Source of the DNA: Paracentrotus lividus
Lineage: Eukaryota > Echinodermata > Echinoidea > Camarodonta > Echinidae
DNA length: 64,000 bases
Assembly: GCA_940671915.1 (NCBI GenBank)
Contig: CALNVZ010003434.1
Span: 20,731,479 to 20,795,478, forward strand
Reading direction: 5' to 3'
Of the stretch, positions 1 to 12,600 are shown piece by piece. The notes beneath the pieces were generated by a model. That model ran no database searches, was not told where the DNA came from, and worked only from the letters and a program-made list of their open reading frames with translations. The stretch's first letter is position 1. Every line of letters starts with the position of its first letter. The position numbers and the translations under genes are program-made.

Positions 1-905
1 TGTTTATCATTTGTTTCACTGTAATCAGAGCCTCAAGTTTGTTATTCTTGTTTTTTTTAAATAATTTATATCACTTACTAGAGAACTTCATAACTTTGAA
101 TGTATAATCAATTATAGTTTCTTTTTTTACAAGGACCAAAGGCTTATCTATGAGCTCAAACATGAGGAATAAATAACTGTGAACAAATGATTTTATTTCA
201 TTTTATTCGTCGAGTGTTCATGGTATAACACATAAAAGAAACACTGACAGGATAGCCCATGAAAACCAAAATGCCTATTTACAATGGGGTCATATAAAAT
301 GGGAAAGAGAATAGGGACCCCCCCCCCGACTTGTTTTTTCTTTAAAAAACGCACATATTAAAAGAGAGAAGAAGAAAGAGGAAGGGAGAGAAGGGAGAGG
401 CGGAGAGAGAGAGAGAGAGAGAGAGAGAGGGGGAGGGCAGATAGGAAAGTAAAAAAGTAAAGAGGGAGTGAATGAAGAAAAAAAGAAAGATAGAAAGAAA
501 GAAAGAAAGAGGAGAGAGAGAGGAGGGATGGCAGCCCCATAAAAAAATAAAAATATATTTTCAATATGATACCTGAAAATATATTGTCAATACGTTTTGT
601 TAAAAGGGCAAAGACATATTGATTTTGCCAGAAGAAAAAAATGGCGTAAATTTTGAAGATTGATTTTACACAAAAAAAAAGAAAGAAAGAAAAAAAAAGC
701 TGCAATTTTTACTTCTTCTCAGAAATGTATCACTTTATTTTGCAAGAATGCGTTATAGTCAAAAGGCGTAAGCCTAACATAAAGTGTTATACAACAGTTG
801 TCAGTTTAAAAGATATATTGTGTAGGTACAAAGTAGATAAAGAACCAAAATATGAATTAATGAAGGTTCTATAATTCTACAGTTAAAGATGGAAGCCACA
901 ACAAC

Positions 906-906
<1 letters not shown>

Positions 907-946
<40 letters not shown>
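907..946 (+). repeat. Poly-A tract
   Basis: About 39 uninterrupted A; may be the tail of an old retroposed copy, but no body is recognised upstream. Confidence 0.8.
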
Positions 947-948
<2 letters not shown>

Positions 949-1351
949 ATCATACTTTTGTCCCATTTCATGCATATAACAAGTGGAAATGTAATATAAA
1001 TGGGTCAAGCATTGTCATGTTCATTATAATTAGTTTATGTGGTTAAAGATGTTTAATTTGTCATGTGCATAGCTTTGATAAAGAAAAACAAAATGTTACA
1101 AGTTCATGTGTTACAATTGCCCCGCACGTCTGTTACAATTGCCCCTCGTCACGGGGCAATTGTAACACTCGACCTCTTGTTTTGAAATGGTAATGGCTTC
1201 AAAATGACTTGTTTTACTTAACCCAAACCTATTCATATGTCAAGCTAAGATATGCATTTTTCATTTTATTTAGTTTTAAGCAAGTATTTAGCTTCAATAA
1301 AGCTGATAGGTCAAATTTGGAAAAACTGTTACAATTGCCCAGGTCTCCCTA

Positions 1352-2035
1352 CATAACTACCCTACTCGTCAAGCTTTTGCATACCATCTCCCCAAAACCA
1401 GAACACAGTTTGCGTATAACACCCTGACCTTTTCAGGTCCCAAATACTGGAATTCTTTAGATCCCGAATTGAAAAGGTCCTTAAGTTTATATGTATTTAA
1501 GAGGAAGCTAAAGACCTTTCTCTTGAGTTATACACGTAGTTTATCTCGAATAATGTATGACCAGGCATGAACTCTTTTGTATATATTGTACTCCCTCACC
1601 TTTGTGAATAGGACTGGATGTTTTAAACTTGTTTGTATCTTTTATATACCTTTAGCAAGGTGTGACGTAACATTTTGCTTACGTAACATTTTGCTTTCGT
1701 ATACCAGCTGCAGATTCCCTTAACAATATGTCTTTTCAGTTAATGTTACCCCTCCTGTAAGTGTATCCGTGTGTCCCGTTCCAGTAAATTCTCTTTCTAT
1801 CCCTTTCCTATCTCCTTTCAACTCTTCTTTCCTTTTGTTTAATTCCTTTTTCCTCGTAACGATTATTTCCTTTCATTTGAGCAATATTTTTGTATTATTC
1901 CTTTATTGGGGCCTATCCACAACAAGCTCTGCTTTTTATGAATACTGTTATGAAATTTATTTATTTTGGGGGTATTTATGTTATACGCCTACTTAGCTTT
2001 CAATCGATGTAGGGTTGTATTTACTCCGTCAACGG
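1352..2035 (+). mobile_element. 3' end of a non-LTR retrotransposon (CR1/Jockey-like), 5'-truncated
   Basis: The frame 1352-1570 encodes the stereotyped C-terminus of LINE reverse-transcriptase ORFs: HNYPTRQAFAYHLPKTRT, then SGPKYWNSLDPELKRSLSLY and FKRKLKTFLLSYTRSL before TGA. About 460 bases of 3'UTR follow, whose last 105 bases (1930-2035) recur at 32054-32165. Reverse-transcriptase motifs upstream are missing, so this is a 5'-truncated copy typical of target-primed insertion. The clade is assigned only from the tail motif. Confidence 0.7.
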
Positions 2036-2238
2036 TCTTTAAAGGCTTCACTCTTATTCACTCTTATTTCATAGTCAAACATTTTATTTACCAAGGATTA
2101 AGCTTTCGTTGCATTTTTTTTTAACCAAGCACACACAATCTCTCATCCTCCCTCTCTTTCTCACATCTCTCCTCTTTCTCTCTCTTCCACTCTTTCTTTT
2201 TTAGCTTTCTCATAACCCCTACTTTCTTGTCTTTTCCC

Positions 2239-2239
<1 letters not shown>

Positions 2240-2313
<74 letters not shown>
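2240..2313 (+). repeat. (TC)n microsatellite
   Basis: Near-perfect tc repeat of about 70 bases; the minus-strand Arg/Glu ORF over it is spurious. Confidence 0.9.
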
Positions 2314-2316
<3 letters not shown>

Positions 2317-2878
2317 ATTTCTTGTATCTTATCATAATAAACAGTTTTCTTTTGTTTTATTTTTATTCATCAAATGTAAATTGTTAATGTATATACAACA
2401 TAATATTATGCAACTTATGTTAACCTAGAACATTGCATTTATGGTCATGCCTGATCAAACTAGATTAATGTTTGAAAATATCCTTTTCTTCCCTGAAGAA
2501 AATGACTATTTGCTATTTGTTTACTTAGTCGTTTACGTCGTTTACGATAATCATTCTGATATTTCTTTTTGTAATTGAGATCAGCAATATATAATTTCCC
2601 CTTTTAAAAAAATGTATCATTCGTATTTAGATCTTACGATGTTTATAGCCGTGTCCGTCACATGATATCACAAAAAAAGTGGATTCCAGAACTGCAGAGA
2701 AAAAACAGGAGATAGTTATAATATTCTTGTTTGAGGTATAATTCAACATAACCCGTGTCGTCCGACAAGAAATAGATGTGTTCAGCGTGAAGAGCCTAAA
2801 TGCTCTACTCTACCCCAAAATTTTTAGGAAAAAAGAAAAATGTCTCACCCCATGAAAAAAGGAATAAAAACGTTCGTG

Positions 2879-3137
2879 TTAGGGTGGTATCTCACTTCGC
2901 GGAAACGACTCCGCGACAGAATAGAAAATTTCGTCTCCGCGGCTGATAAAAAGTATTAGAGACGTCTCCGATATCGCGGAGACGTCTCGGAGACGGATTT
3001 GGGACCACTTCTTACTTTTTTTCATAAATTGTCGCGGAGACGTCTCGGAGACGTCTCTAATACTGTTTATCCGTCGCGGAGACGAAATTTTCTATTCTGT
3101 CGCGGAGACATCTCCGCGAAGTGAGATACCACCCTAA
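2879..3137. mobile_element. Foldback MITE with TTAGGGTGGTATCTCACTTC ends
   Basis: Near-perfect inverted termini (TTAGGGTGGTATCTCACTTC... and its complement at 3113-3137) enclose repeated GAGACGTCTC and CGCGGAGAC motifs, so the whole 259 bp can fold into a hairpin. No coding capacity. Related copies lie at 7806-7904, 42255-42845 and 62403-62500. Confidence 0.85.
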
Positions 3138-3444
3138 GTGAGTCTGAGGTCAAGTTCATGTTCAAATTGTGATGGGAAATTGCTTTTTGGGGGAGTTGGG
3201 TCGGAGTGCGGAAAGTATACAACAAAAACAGCCAAAATACAGCTGTCTCCTCAATAAAATAATTCATCAAAGAAAACTACTGAATTTCATGATAGCATGG
3301 TATATTAGGAACACCTTATATAAAATTACACCCTTATATAAGAATAACTGAAAAAACCCTCAAATTTACTACACACCTACTCACCCCTCCCGAACAACAA
3401 CAAAATCAACAAATCTATGCCGCTTGTAACTCATAAGGCCTACG

Positions 3445-3618
3445 ATAGACCTTATGCATATGACGTCATGATCTCATATAGCGCCCTCCCTCAGAGGATA
3501 TAGGAATACGCATAACGGAGTTGTCAGAGATGCGCCAGCTGCAGATCACAAACGCGTGCGAAGCAATGGCCTCAGCCTCTAAGATGGCGGCGCCATGACG
3601 TCAGTGCATAAGGTCTAT
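3445..3618. mobile_element. 174-bp MITE with ATAGACCTTATGCA ends
   Basis: Inverted termini ATAGACCTTATGCA / TGCATAAGGTCTAT, each followed by TGACGTCATG-type sequence. No ORF. It lies just downstream (minus sense) of the last exon of the VWC gene. Confidence 0.75.
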
Positions 3619-3659
3619 TCACAGATTTTGAGAAAACACTCATCAAATCTATTAAAAAG

Positions 3660-6600
3660 TTAGGTTTTGCATTTAGGGGCAGGATTGCATCCAGACAAAG
3701 ATGATTCGTCAGGGAACCCATCCAGGGTAAAATGACCTGGTCTTACGTTCGCCCCTTGTCTCAATTCAACACAAATATACTTCATATCACGACAGGTTGC
3801 TTCCGGGTCATCGAACTCGTAGATGAGATTCCGGAAGGAGAACTTGCGATCTCGCAAGTAATTCTGGGAGCTCTGGCGATAACTCAGAATCTGGTCCACG
3901 TAGCCGTACCTGATAGTTGAATAAAAAAAAAAATAATAATAATTAATTTAAAAAAAAACAAAAAGTTTTCAGATGTTCTTTTAAGAATAATCACAACACG
4001 GAATGCGACGTCACACAGTCATATTTTCTTTAATTATTTTTACCATCCGAATAGTTGGTAGCTGTACAAAATTAGTAATGACCCGCCGTTATTGGAAAAA
4101 TGGGGATATACGCAATCTGATTCCGGAAAAAAATTGATCCATACCAGATCCATATGACAATATCATTATAGACCCAAATGGGGTCATTTTACCCTCTTTT
4201 TTTATAGACTGTACATTAATTCGAATAATGCTCCAAATTTTATTGTCCGAAACAAAGGTGACCGGTTATTTGTGTTGCCCCTTTTCTCGTGGGCCCGGCA
4301 GCCGCTGAGCAACGCCAAAAGGACGTTACTCTATCCTCCTCTTGTTGAACGCCAAACAGGGAAGCAGCAACTACCATTTAAAAAAAAAATCTTTTGGTAT
4401 GACGCGGCCGGGGATCGAACCCACGACCTCCCGATTATGAAGGAGACGCTCTATCCACTGAGCAAACACATCAGTTGCATGATTCCCCTATATAAAATCT
4501 TTAAGGAAGATCGAGTCAACTACTAGTATATGATTTCTAGTTTTGACATCTTATATGCTTTTTATCCCAGATCCCCCTAAATACAGAGCGTCCCTAAAAT
4601 AACTACTTGTAAAATGTGATTTTCCTCATCATATTATCCAAAAAACAAAAAAGGTTACTTTTTTACAATTGATTTTTATTTTGACTTTTGGTTCATGTTA
4701 GCTGATTTATTTTTTATATTAGTTTTTACCTATGGCCGTCCATAACTGCAATTATATCAAATTCCTGCACAGCTCCATTTTTGTGTCCCTAACAAAAGTA
4801 CGAAGTGCTCACTCAAGCATAGGCCTATAAACATTTTCCCCAAGACCTGATATTTTTTATTTATTTATTTAAAAGTGCATTTATTTATTTATTTTCATTG
4901 TTTGTCTTTTCGTTTCTTTTTGTTTTGTTGTTGTTGTTGTTGTTTTTTTGTTATTTTATTTAAATTTTTAAATTTTTGTCTGTTTGTTTGGTATTTTAAG
5001 CACTTTAGATAATAAATCAGTAAATGCAGTCATATGTAGCTTACCTGGGCAGCCCAGTATCTCGGTTGGGAGAGAGCCAGACTCCCAGGCCCCATAATGC
5101 CTTTCCCGTCACCTCCGTGGCACCCGCAGTGTCACTGAACTTGACCTTTACTTTGACCTCCAGGGAGTTGTTCCGGTTCGCATAGAGGTGGTAAGCGTTT
5201 TTATTTCTCACCTTGGGTGTTACCGAATTTACTACGAGATCTGTGAAAGACATAAAGGAGAATCAAATTAGAAAGGTGAACAGTGCCAGAACTTCGTACG
5301 CAGGTGCAAAATGACGCGACAATGGGTTCGAGAGAAGCTAATATAGAGAAAACAGGAAAGAAGAGAGAGAGAGATGAGAAGAGTCACAGGGAGTTTTAAG
5401 AATCCTCAACTATGATTGTCAACCTTGACCATGGGTTTAAAGAACTCATTACTAGTACCTGATCTGGGAAAGACTTTTCCGTGCAAAGCGGGACCAACAT
5501 GTCTTTAAAGATACAGTAGCGGACGCAGACCGGAGTCACACAATGAACTTACCGGGCCCATGCGTAAACATAATAGAGCCGCTTTTGTCCCCAGACAATC
5601 GGGCCCCCGAAATGCATTCAATTCGATTTTCTTGGATCCGCGCCTGAGATATGTGAATAAAGTGTGCCATGGATAATACAGAGTGGGTCAGGAAAAAAAA
5701 ATGTCCCATCAGTGTGAAGTTGTCTTGTGGAAAGTATGAACATTTAATAATGGGTTTGGTATAGTCATCTTCCCAGCATCTATTGGTACCCTTATCATTT
5801 GGATCTTTGTATGCATGAATGAATAACGGATACTTTTCAAAAGAAAGAAAAATCCCATGTGCGCCGCCAAGTCGCTGGGTGAAGACTAAATTGAGAATTT
5901 ATTATTCATGTGCACGCACACAAAGACACACACCCACCCTTACCCTTATTTACACATAGACAAACCCCATACACACGCAAACTGTCACACACACACACAC
6001 ACATATACCCTATGTCAGCCATACCAGTACACACACAAATATACAACACGTACCCTCAACACACACACACACACACCCTCAACACACACACACACACACA
6101 CACACACCAAACCTCTCATAAACACACAAATTCACTGCCTTCGCGCATCCTCTTGCTTCCAGATAAACATATCTCTTTTTCAATCCTTTTTTTCCGAGAT
6201 CCATACGATCGAATAAAATTACATTAATGAATTGGTTTTTGTTTTTGTCTTCTGTCTTTTACATTGTTTTCGATATTACTTTTTCCCCCTTTTTTTAATG
6301 ATGAAGGTAGAATGAGCATCCTAATATTTATTTTGCTGTGGATAAACCGCCACGATTACATAATATCTGTGGGAAATTCCATGATTCGTTACACTTTATG
6401 GTCATTTTTTTTTAAATGAGGGTGGATACATTTTTGTATTATCATTATTTCTAATTAGAATAGTGCCAATACCTAATAGACAGACAAATCTCAGTGTTGC
6501 TCTCATTTCAACATTATACAATATTAATGATTGTTTGAAATCTCAAGCAAGTCCACGAAAGTGATTCCCCCCCCCCCTTTTTTTTTTCTAATTGAATCTA

Positions 6601-9600
6601 AAAGACCTTGGATCTTATGAACAGCCTTGGAATTAGATTAGTGACAAATCAAATATTCAATTAAGGAGACAGACTTCTTTTCGGGATATCATGTTCTTTA
6701 ATTCATCGAATAACCCGTGTGTTGCACCACAAATTGTCACACCCGATAAATTGGGCGACAATTTGTGCAAAAACTGACACCACAAATTGTACCGGTCTCA
6801 ATTGTTAACCAAATTGTGCCAATTTGTGTCGGCAAAATGAAACCTAGAACCACATTGTCGCCGATTACACAAATTGTCTCCAACCTCCTGTCTGGTGTGT
6901 AGTGTGCGACCTGGTGTGTGTCGTCGTTAGAGGATTGTGTTGGTATGTGTGGGTGTGGGTGTGGTTGTATATATATGTGTGTTTTGTTATCATTATTTTT
7001 GGGGGAGGGGGTATATCCACTTGGTCTAACAGCAGTTGGTCAAACTCTCTGATCGTCTAATACCATATGCCCTAAACCCATTTGGTCTAGTAACAGTTTG
7101 GTCTAACTTCCCCTTGCTCTGATTCTTGCTTGGTTTCATGATGACCAATTGGTCTCATTGCCGAATCGTCGAATAGCCAAATGGTCTTATCGCTCTTTCG
7201 TCTAATTCCCAAATAAATATTTGGCATATTTCCAGATTGTTACAAGAATCGACCAAGTGGTTTTAAACCAAATGGAAATTAGACGGAATGGTTCAAAGGC
7301 GAATTGACAATTAGTCCAAAAGGTAAGTAGACAAACTGGTTGTAGACGAAATGGAATAAGACAATGTAGGATGAAGCCAAACAGATATAGTCAAAGCGGG
7401 TTTAGACCAACTGGCAATTTACCTTTGGGGATGCTATATAATAGCAGCAGAGCCCGTGGAAAATTCGGTTCAATCCACTTTGTCTAACAACAGTTGTTTT
7501 AATTCTCTGTTGTCTAATACCATTTGATCTACTAATAATTTGGTCTAAAAATTATACTTGGTCTAATTCGCATTTGGCCTAACGACTAATTCTTCTAATA
7601 GCCGAATGCCCTAATTGCATTTTCGTCTAACGCCAAAATGGATTTAGTCTATTACCAGTTAGTTACTAGGAGTGACCAAGTGGTGATAGATTCAGTGACA
7701 GTAATGAAATGGGCATTATACGAAATGGTAAGTAGGCGATTGCAACTTAGACCAAAAGGTATTTCGATGGACTGGTTATAGACAAAAATGTTAACATCTA
7801 AGTCAGAAGACGTCCCCGCGACAAGTTTCAAAATCGTCTTAAAACCGTTTCAAAGTAGTCCCAAATCCGCCTCAAACCCGTCTCCGCGACCTGAGATACC
7901 ACCATCGGTTTATTAAGTCACTCAATTATATAGGTAAAGTGTTATTAATTAACACACACACACACACACACACATACACACACACCCTAACACCCTGAGA
8001 AACATACAGTTGTTTTTTTTTTTTTAATTCATGGAGACAAGTAAGTTAGTGTTGGTGTTTATAATGTATTGAATGATCACATTACCCAAATTAGAAAAAT
8101 TCCCTTATGGCCTTGAGCAAGAAATAATTTGAATCGAAATGGGGTGACAATTTGTGGTGTCACCTCCTCCACAATTTGTGTTCTAAATTAGGTGACAATT
8201 TGTGGTGTCAGTTTTTGCACAAATTGTCGCCCAATTGTCGGGGGTGACAATTTGTGGTGGGGTGACAATTTGTTGTGCAACACCCGTGTACACGAATAAA
8301 TTTATATTGGATTCATCAACCCGTCCTGATTCCTCTTTGTATCACTCTGTGGAACATTCACAAATTAAACTCATCACAATCTTACCCCATTTCAATCAAG
8401 GTACTATCAGATAATTCGTTTTTCTGTTTCGAAAACGAAAAAGCAAAAACGGAATATTCAGCAAAAACTGTTTCTCATTTGGTGAAAAATAACAGAAAAA
8501 CAGAAAAATGAAATATGTAAAATCAGACAATTGAAAAAACGAACCGTTTTTTCGTTTTACAGTCTTTTAAAATTTCGTTTGTCTATTTTGCTGTTGAAAA
8601 TAAGAAAATCAAACACTCTGAACTCGTTTAATATTTCGTTTTTCGTTTTTCCGTTTTTGTTCTGATGAAACGAAAAATTGAACTCGTTTAATATTTCGTT
8701 TTTCGTTTGTCCGTTTTCGTTCTGATGAAACGAAATATTGAACTCGTTTAATATTTCGTTTTTCGTTTTATCCTTTTGCGATCACGAAACGCAATATGTG
8801 AAGGCCTGCCCTCTACGTTAGTTTGTGCACAATGGAGGAGCCAGAACAAAGACATTCCAAAGGGAAGAGAGGATACTCGTATACCGAGCAATGTAACGCT
8901 CTAAATTCATTATGTATTTAACATATGCAGCTAATGAGCGGCTTTTCAAAGTATAGGAATGTGCGTCCCTTGCGCCCCTGCACGTTACGTTTACCAAGCG
9001 ATGGGGGGGGGGGGGTCGAGTGGGAACGACCCCCGTCCCCCCCCAAAAAAAAGTTCCTTGGTTAGGGGCCATTGGGCCCCTCTCCTTGGTATTTATTTCT
9101 GTTTTGCTTTATAAACAGGCGCGTATCCATGATGTCGCATCCCTGGGCCAGACGTGATTTGGTGCCCCTGGTTACTTTTTAAAAATGGCGCCCCCCCCCC
9201 CTCCAGGCAAACATAGGCCTACGCCTTAAATGTATTTTGAAGGATTTCAAAAAGTATTTTATCTTTTGAATAATGAAGGAAACTGACCAGAAATATATAA
9301 TATGAAAAAGTGAGCAAAGAAAATGGGGTACCATCGGGATTCGAACCAGAGACCTCCTGGTTACTAGTCAGGCGCTCTACCATCTGAGCTATAGTAAGCC
9401 CCGGATGGGGTCGTCCCTAATACCTGTTAACTCTTCAATGCTCGAGTGGTCAGAAGCTATTGAAACCTGGCATAAACCCGAAGGATAGAAATCAACTTAG
9501 GGTAAATGCGAGGGATCACAGTGAAGTGATGCAGCTTTTTTAATTGAAGAGTTAACAGGTATTAGGGACGACCCCATCCGGGCTTACTATAGCTCAGATG

Positions 9601-12600
9601 GTAGAGCGCCTGACTAGTAACCAGGAGGTCTCGGTTCGAATCCCGATGTGCCCCATTTTCTTTATTCAGTTTTTCATATGAAGTATTTATCTGAAACCCT
9701 TTGAAAGTTTAATACTATTGGGATTTAATTAAGCCTACATGAAAAAAACATTTAAAGCCTTTTAAATTCACGTTGGTCGAGCGATAAGGGGGGGGGTAAA
9801 CATGTTTTGTGGGGCCCTCGGCAATCCAAAAGATCATCACCCATAGAGCTGAGGTAGGGGTAAGGCATTACTTGGGTTGGTCATCGATCATGCATCTTAA
9901 ACACGCGCTTATTCGGGGGGGGGGGCTTTCGGGGCCCGGGTGCTCAGGGTCGCCGAAAGAGGGGAAAAGGGAGGAAAAAAAGGAAAGAAGAAAAAAGGAG
10001 GGAAAAAAGAGAAAAGAAAGAGGGGAAAAGGGAGCGCAAAATTTAACTTAAACTTTGGGGCGCCATTTGGGCGCCGATTCGATCTGAAATTTAAAAAAAT
10101 TACTAAAAATATACATTATGGGGATTCTAACCACCAAAACTTCAATTTAAATTAATTTTATTTAACACTACATTTTTTTTCATTTCAAGTTGACCTGAAT
10201 TTAAGGGGCATCTAATTGATCCAGAATATAGGGGCGCCGAACTGATCTTAAACCAAGGGGCACCAAATTGACCTAAAACATAAACGCATGGAGCCAATTT
10301 TATCTAAAATTTAGGGGGCGCCAAATAGACCTTACACTAAGGGGGCGCAGAAATGACCTGAAACTAACAGGGCAACGTAATGGTCTTTAAAACATTAATT
10401 TTTAATACATTGGTTAGATTTCACGTTAATTTATGGACAAATTTCACATGATTTTGAATACACGAAATCGAGGAGAATTAAAGAAGAGATATGAGAAGAG
10501 AATAAACAGAGCAAAATCATTTTCCCAGGAGTTATTAGGCCTACATTGTGTTCTAGTTCTAGTTCCCGCCTATTTATTTAGGGTTATCCTTTTAGGCCTA
10601 AGTTTGTTAATTAAAAAAAAAAAAATACATTTTACATATGGCTTGTTTGAAATATTTTTTGATGGAAAAATTACAGCTGCGTTTATTTGATATTCTGATA
10701 AGGGGCTAAACAAATTAAAACCCCTAAGTTAAGTACTTAAAATTCTTGCTTTCTAGTCGTCAAATATATACAGGGGGAAAAAATCGCTCGCGCTCCGCGC
10801 TCGCATTTATTATATTTTTTGTTAATAGTAGTATAACGAGGCTCATATTCATAGATACTTTTTCCATGAACTCACCATTAAAAAAAAATTAAAATTAAAA
10901 AGGGCTTTAAATGCTTTGTTTTCATGCCCCCAAAAGTATTCAACTTTCAAAGGGGTTTCAGATAAAATGCTTCTCTGAAATCCTTCAAAATTTACGGCGT
11001 AGGCCTATGTTTGCCTGGCGGGGGGGGGGGGGGGAGGGGGGGCATTTTTAAAAAAGTAACCAGCGGCACCAAAATCACGTCTGGCCCCCGGAGTGCGACA
11101 TCATGGATACGCGCCTGTTTAAAAGCAAAACAGAAATAAATACCAAGGGAGAGCGGCCCAAAGGCCCCACATCAAGGATTTTTTTTTCTAAATTTTTGAC
11201 AGGGGCCGCTCCCGCTCGACCCCCCCCCCTTTAATCGCTGGAGTAAACGTGACGTGTTAAAAAAATGATGTAGCTTTTTGCTCGCACGGTCTGGCGTGAC
11301 GTAGGGAAAAAATATCGGGTCTGCCAATGATCTGAAATAATTTTGGTCCCTTCTAATTTGCCACTGCCCCCCCCCACCAAAAAAAGGAGGAGTTTTGACA
11401 GGTCTGCAGTAGCGGATAAAGGCAGGGGCGCAAGGGACGCACATTGCTGTACTTTGAAAAGCCGCTCATTAGCTGCATAAATTATGTTAAATACATAATG
11501 AATTTAGAGCGTTACATTGCTCGGTATACGAGTATCCTCTCTTCCCTTTGGAATGTCTTTGTTCTGGCTCCTCCCATTGTGCACAAACTAACGTAGAGGG
11601 CAGGCTTCAATATTGCGTTTCGTGATCGCAAGAGGATAAAACGAAAAACGAAATATTAAACGAGTTCAATATTTCGTTTCATCAGAACGAAAACGGAAAA
11701 ACGAAAAACGAATTATTAAACGAGTTCAATATTTCGTTTCATCAGAACGAAAACGGAAAAACGAAAAACGAAATATTAAACGAGTTCAGAGTGTTTGATT
11801 TTCTCATTTTCAACAACAAAATAGAAAAACGAAATTTTAAAAGACTGTAAAACGAAAAAAACGGTTCGTTTTTTCAATTTTCTGATTTTACATATTTCAT
11901 TTTTCTGTTTTTCTGTTATTTTTCACCAAATCAGAAACAATTTTTGCTCAATATTCTGTTTTTGCTTTTTCGTTTTCAAAACAGAAAAACGAATTATCTG
12001 ATAGTACCTTGATTCATTTCCATGCTTATTCCTCTCCTCTCTCTCTCTCTCTCTCTCTATGTTCACCCTCCCCTCCCCCCCCCTCTCTCTCTATATATAT
12101 ATATATCTCTCTCTATGCAGAATCACCATATCTCTCTCTTTATCTAAAACAGACCAACCACAACACATCCTCCAGATCCTTAAAAATATCTAAACTTCCC
12201 AAGTTCACTTGCGTATAGTTCGAATTTAATAGATTAAAAAATCTTTTGAACCTTAGAATTCACATTAGATGATGAAGTGGGTCCACATGTTAATTTTACA
12301 TTACAGTGTACATATATATCGGAAAAATCATTAACATTTTAAAACATCGTTAATCTTAATATGATAAAGATGGTGAAATTTGACAGTGCGACACTTTAAA
12401 GTGTTTTTTTAATTTTTTTAAATAGTATCCGAAAGGGGAAATTTAATTAATTCACACTGTGGATTTACTTCTTCACAGTGTGCAATCATCTTCACTTTGA
12501 AATCATTAAATCTTTGAACAATTCAAAAGTTTTAATGTCATACTTTGTTCAAACTGTGCTGTTTCATTATGTTATCCCAACAGGGATGGCATAATTATAG

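Larger units (their letters stand above)
6721..8281. mobile_element. 1.56-kb foldback element with exact 8-bp target duplication
   Basis: Termini GTTGCACCACAAATTGTCAC and, inverted, GTTGCACAACAAATTGTCAC. ACCCGTGT is duplicated on both sides (6713-6720, 8282-8289). Subterminal regions repeat CACAAATTGTC many times in both orientations. The core is the TTGGTCTAA minisatellite (7015-7790), a MITE fragment and a CA tract; no transposase. The 8-bp duplication fits a hAT- or MULE-type mobiliser. Confidence 0.88.
8394..12014. mobile_element. 3.6-kb foldback element with ~0.9-1.0-kb arms
   Basis: AATCAAGGTACTATCAG at the left is mirrored as CTGATAGTACCTTGATT at the right. Arms match through about 9260 and from about 10960: three 62-bp subterminal repeats (aactcgtttaatatttcg type), then single-copy arm sequence including gagcggcttttcaaagta / tactttgaaaagccgctc and ggcgcgtatccatgatg / catcatggatacgcgcc. 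The spacer holds a tRNA-like inverted pair (9331-9655) and a minisatellite (10060-10400). No transposase is visible. ORFs here are G-run artefacts. Confidence 0.88.

Noticed and set aside
9331-9655. Two tRNA-Thr(AGT) genes
   Set aside because: Acceptor stems do not pair, the T-stem has a missing base, and the pair is embedded in a palindromic repeat.
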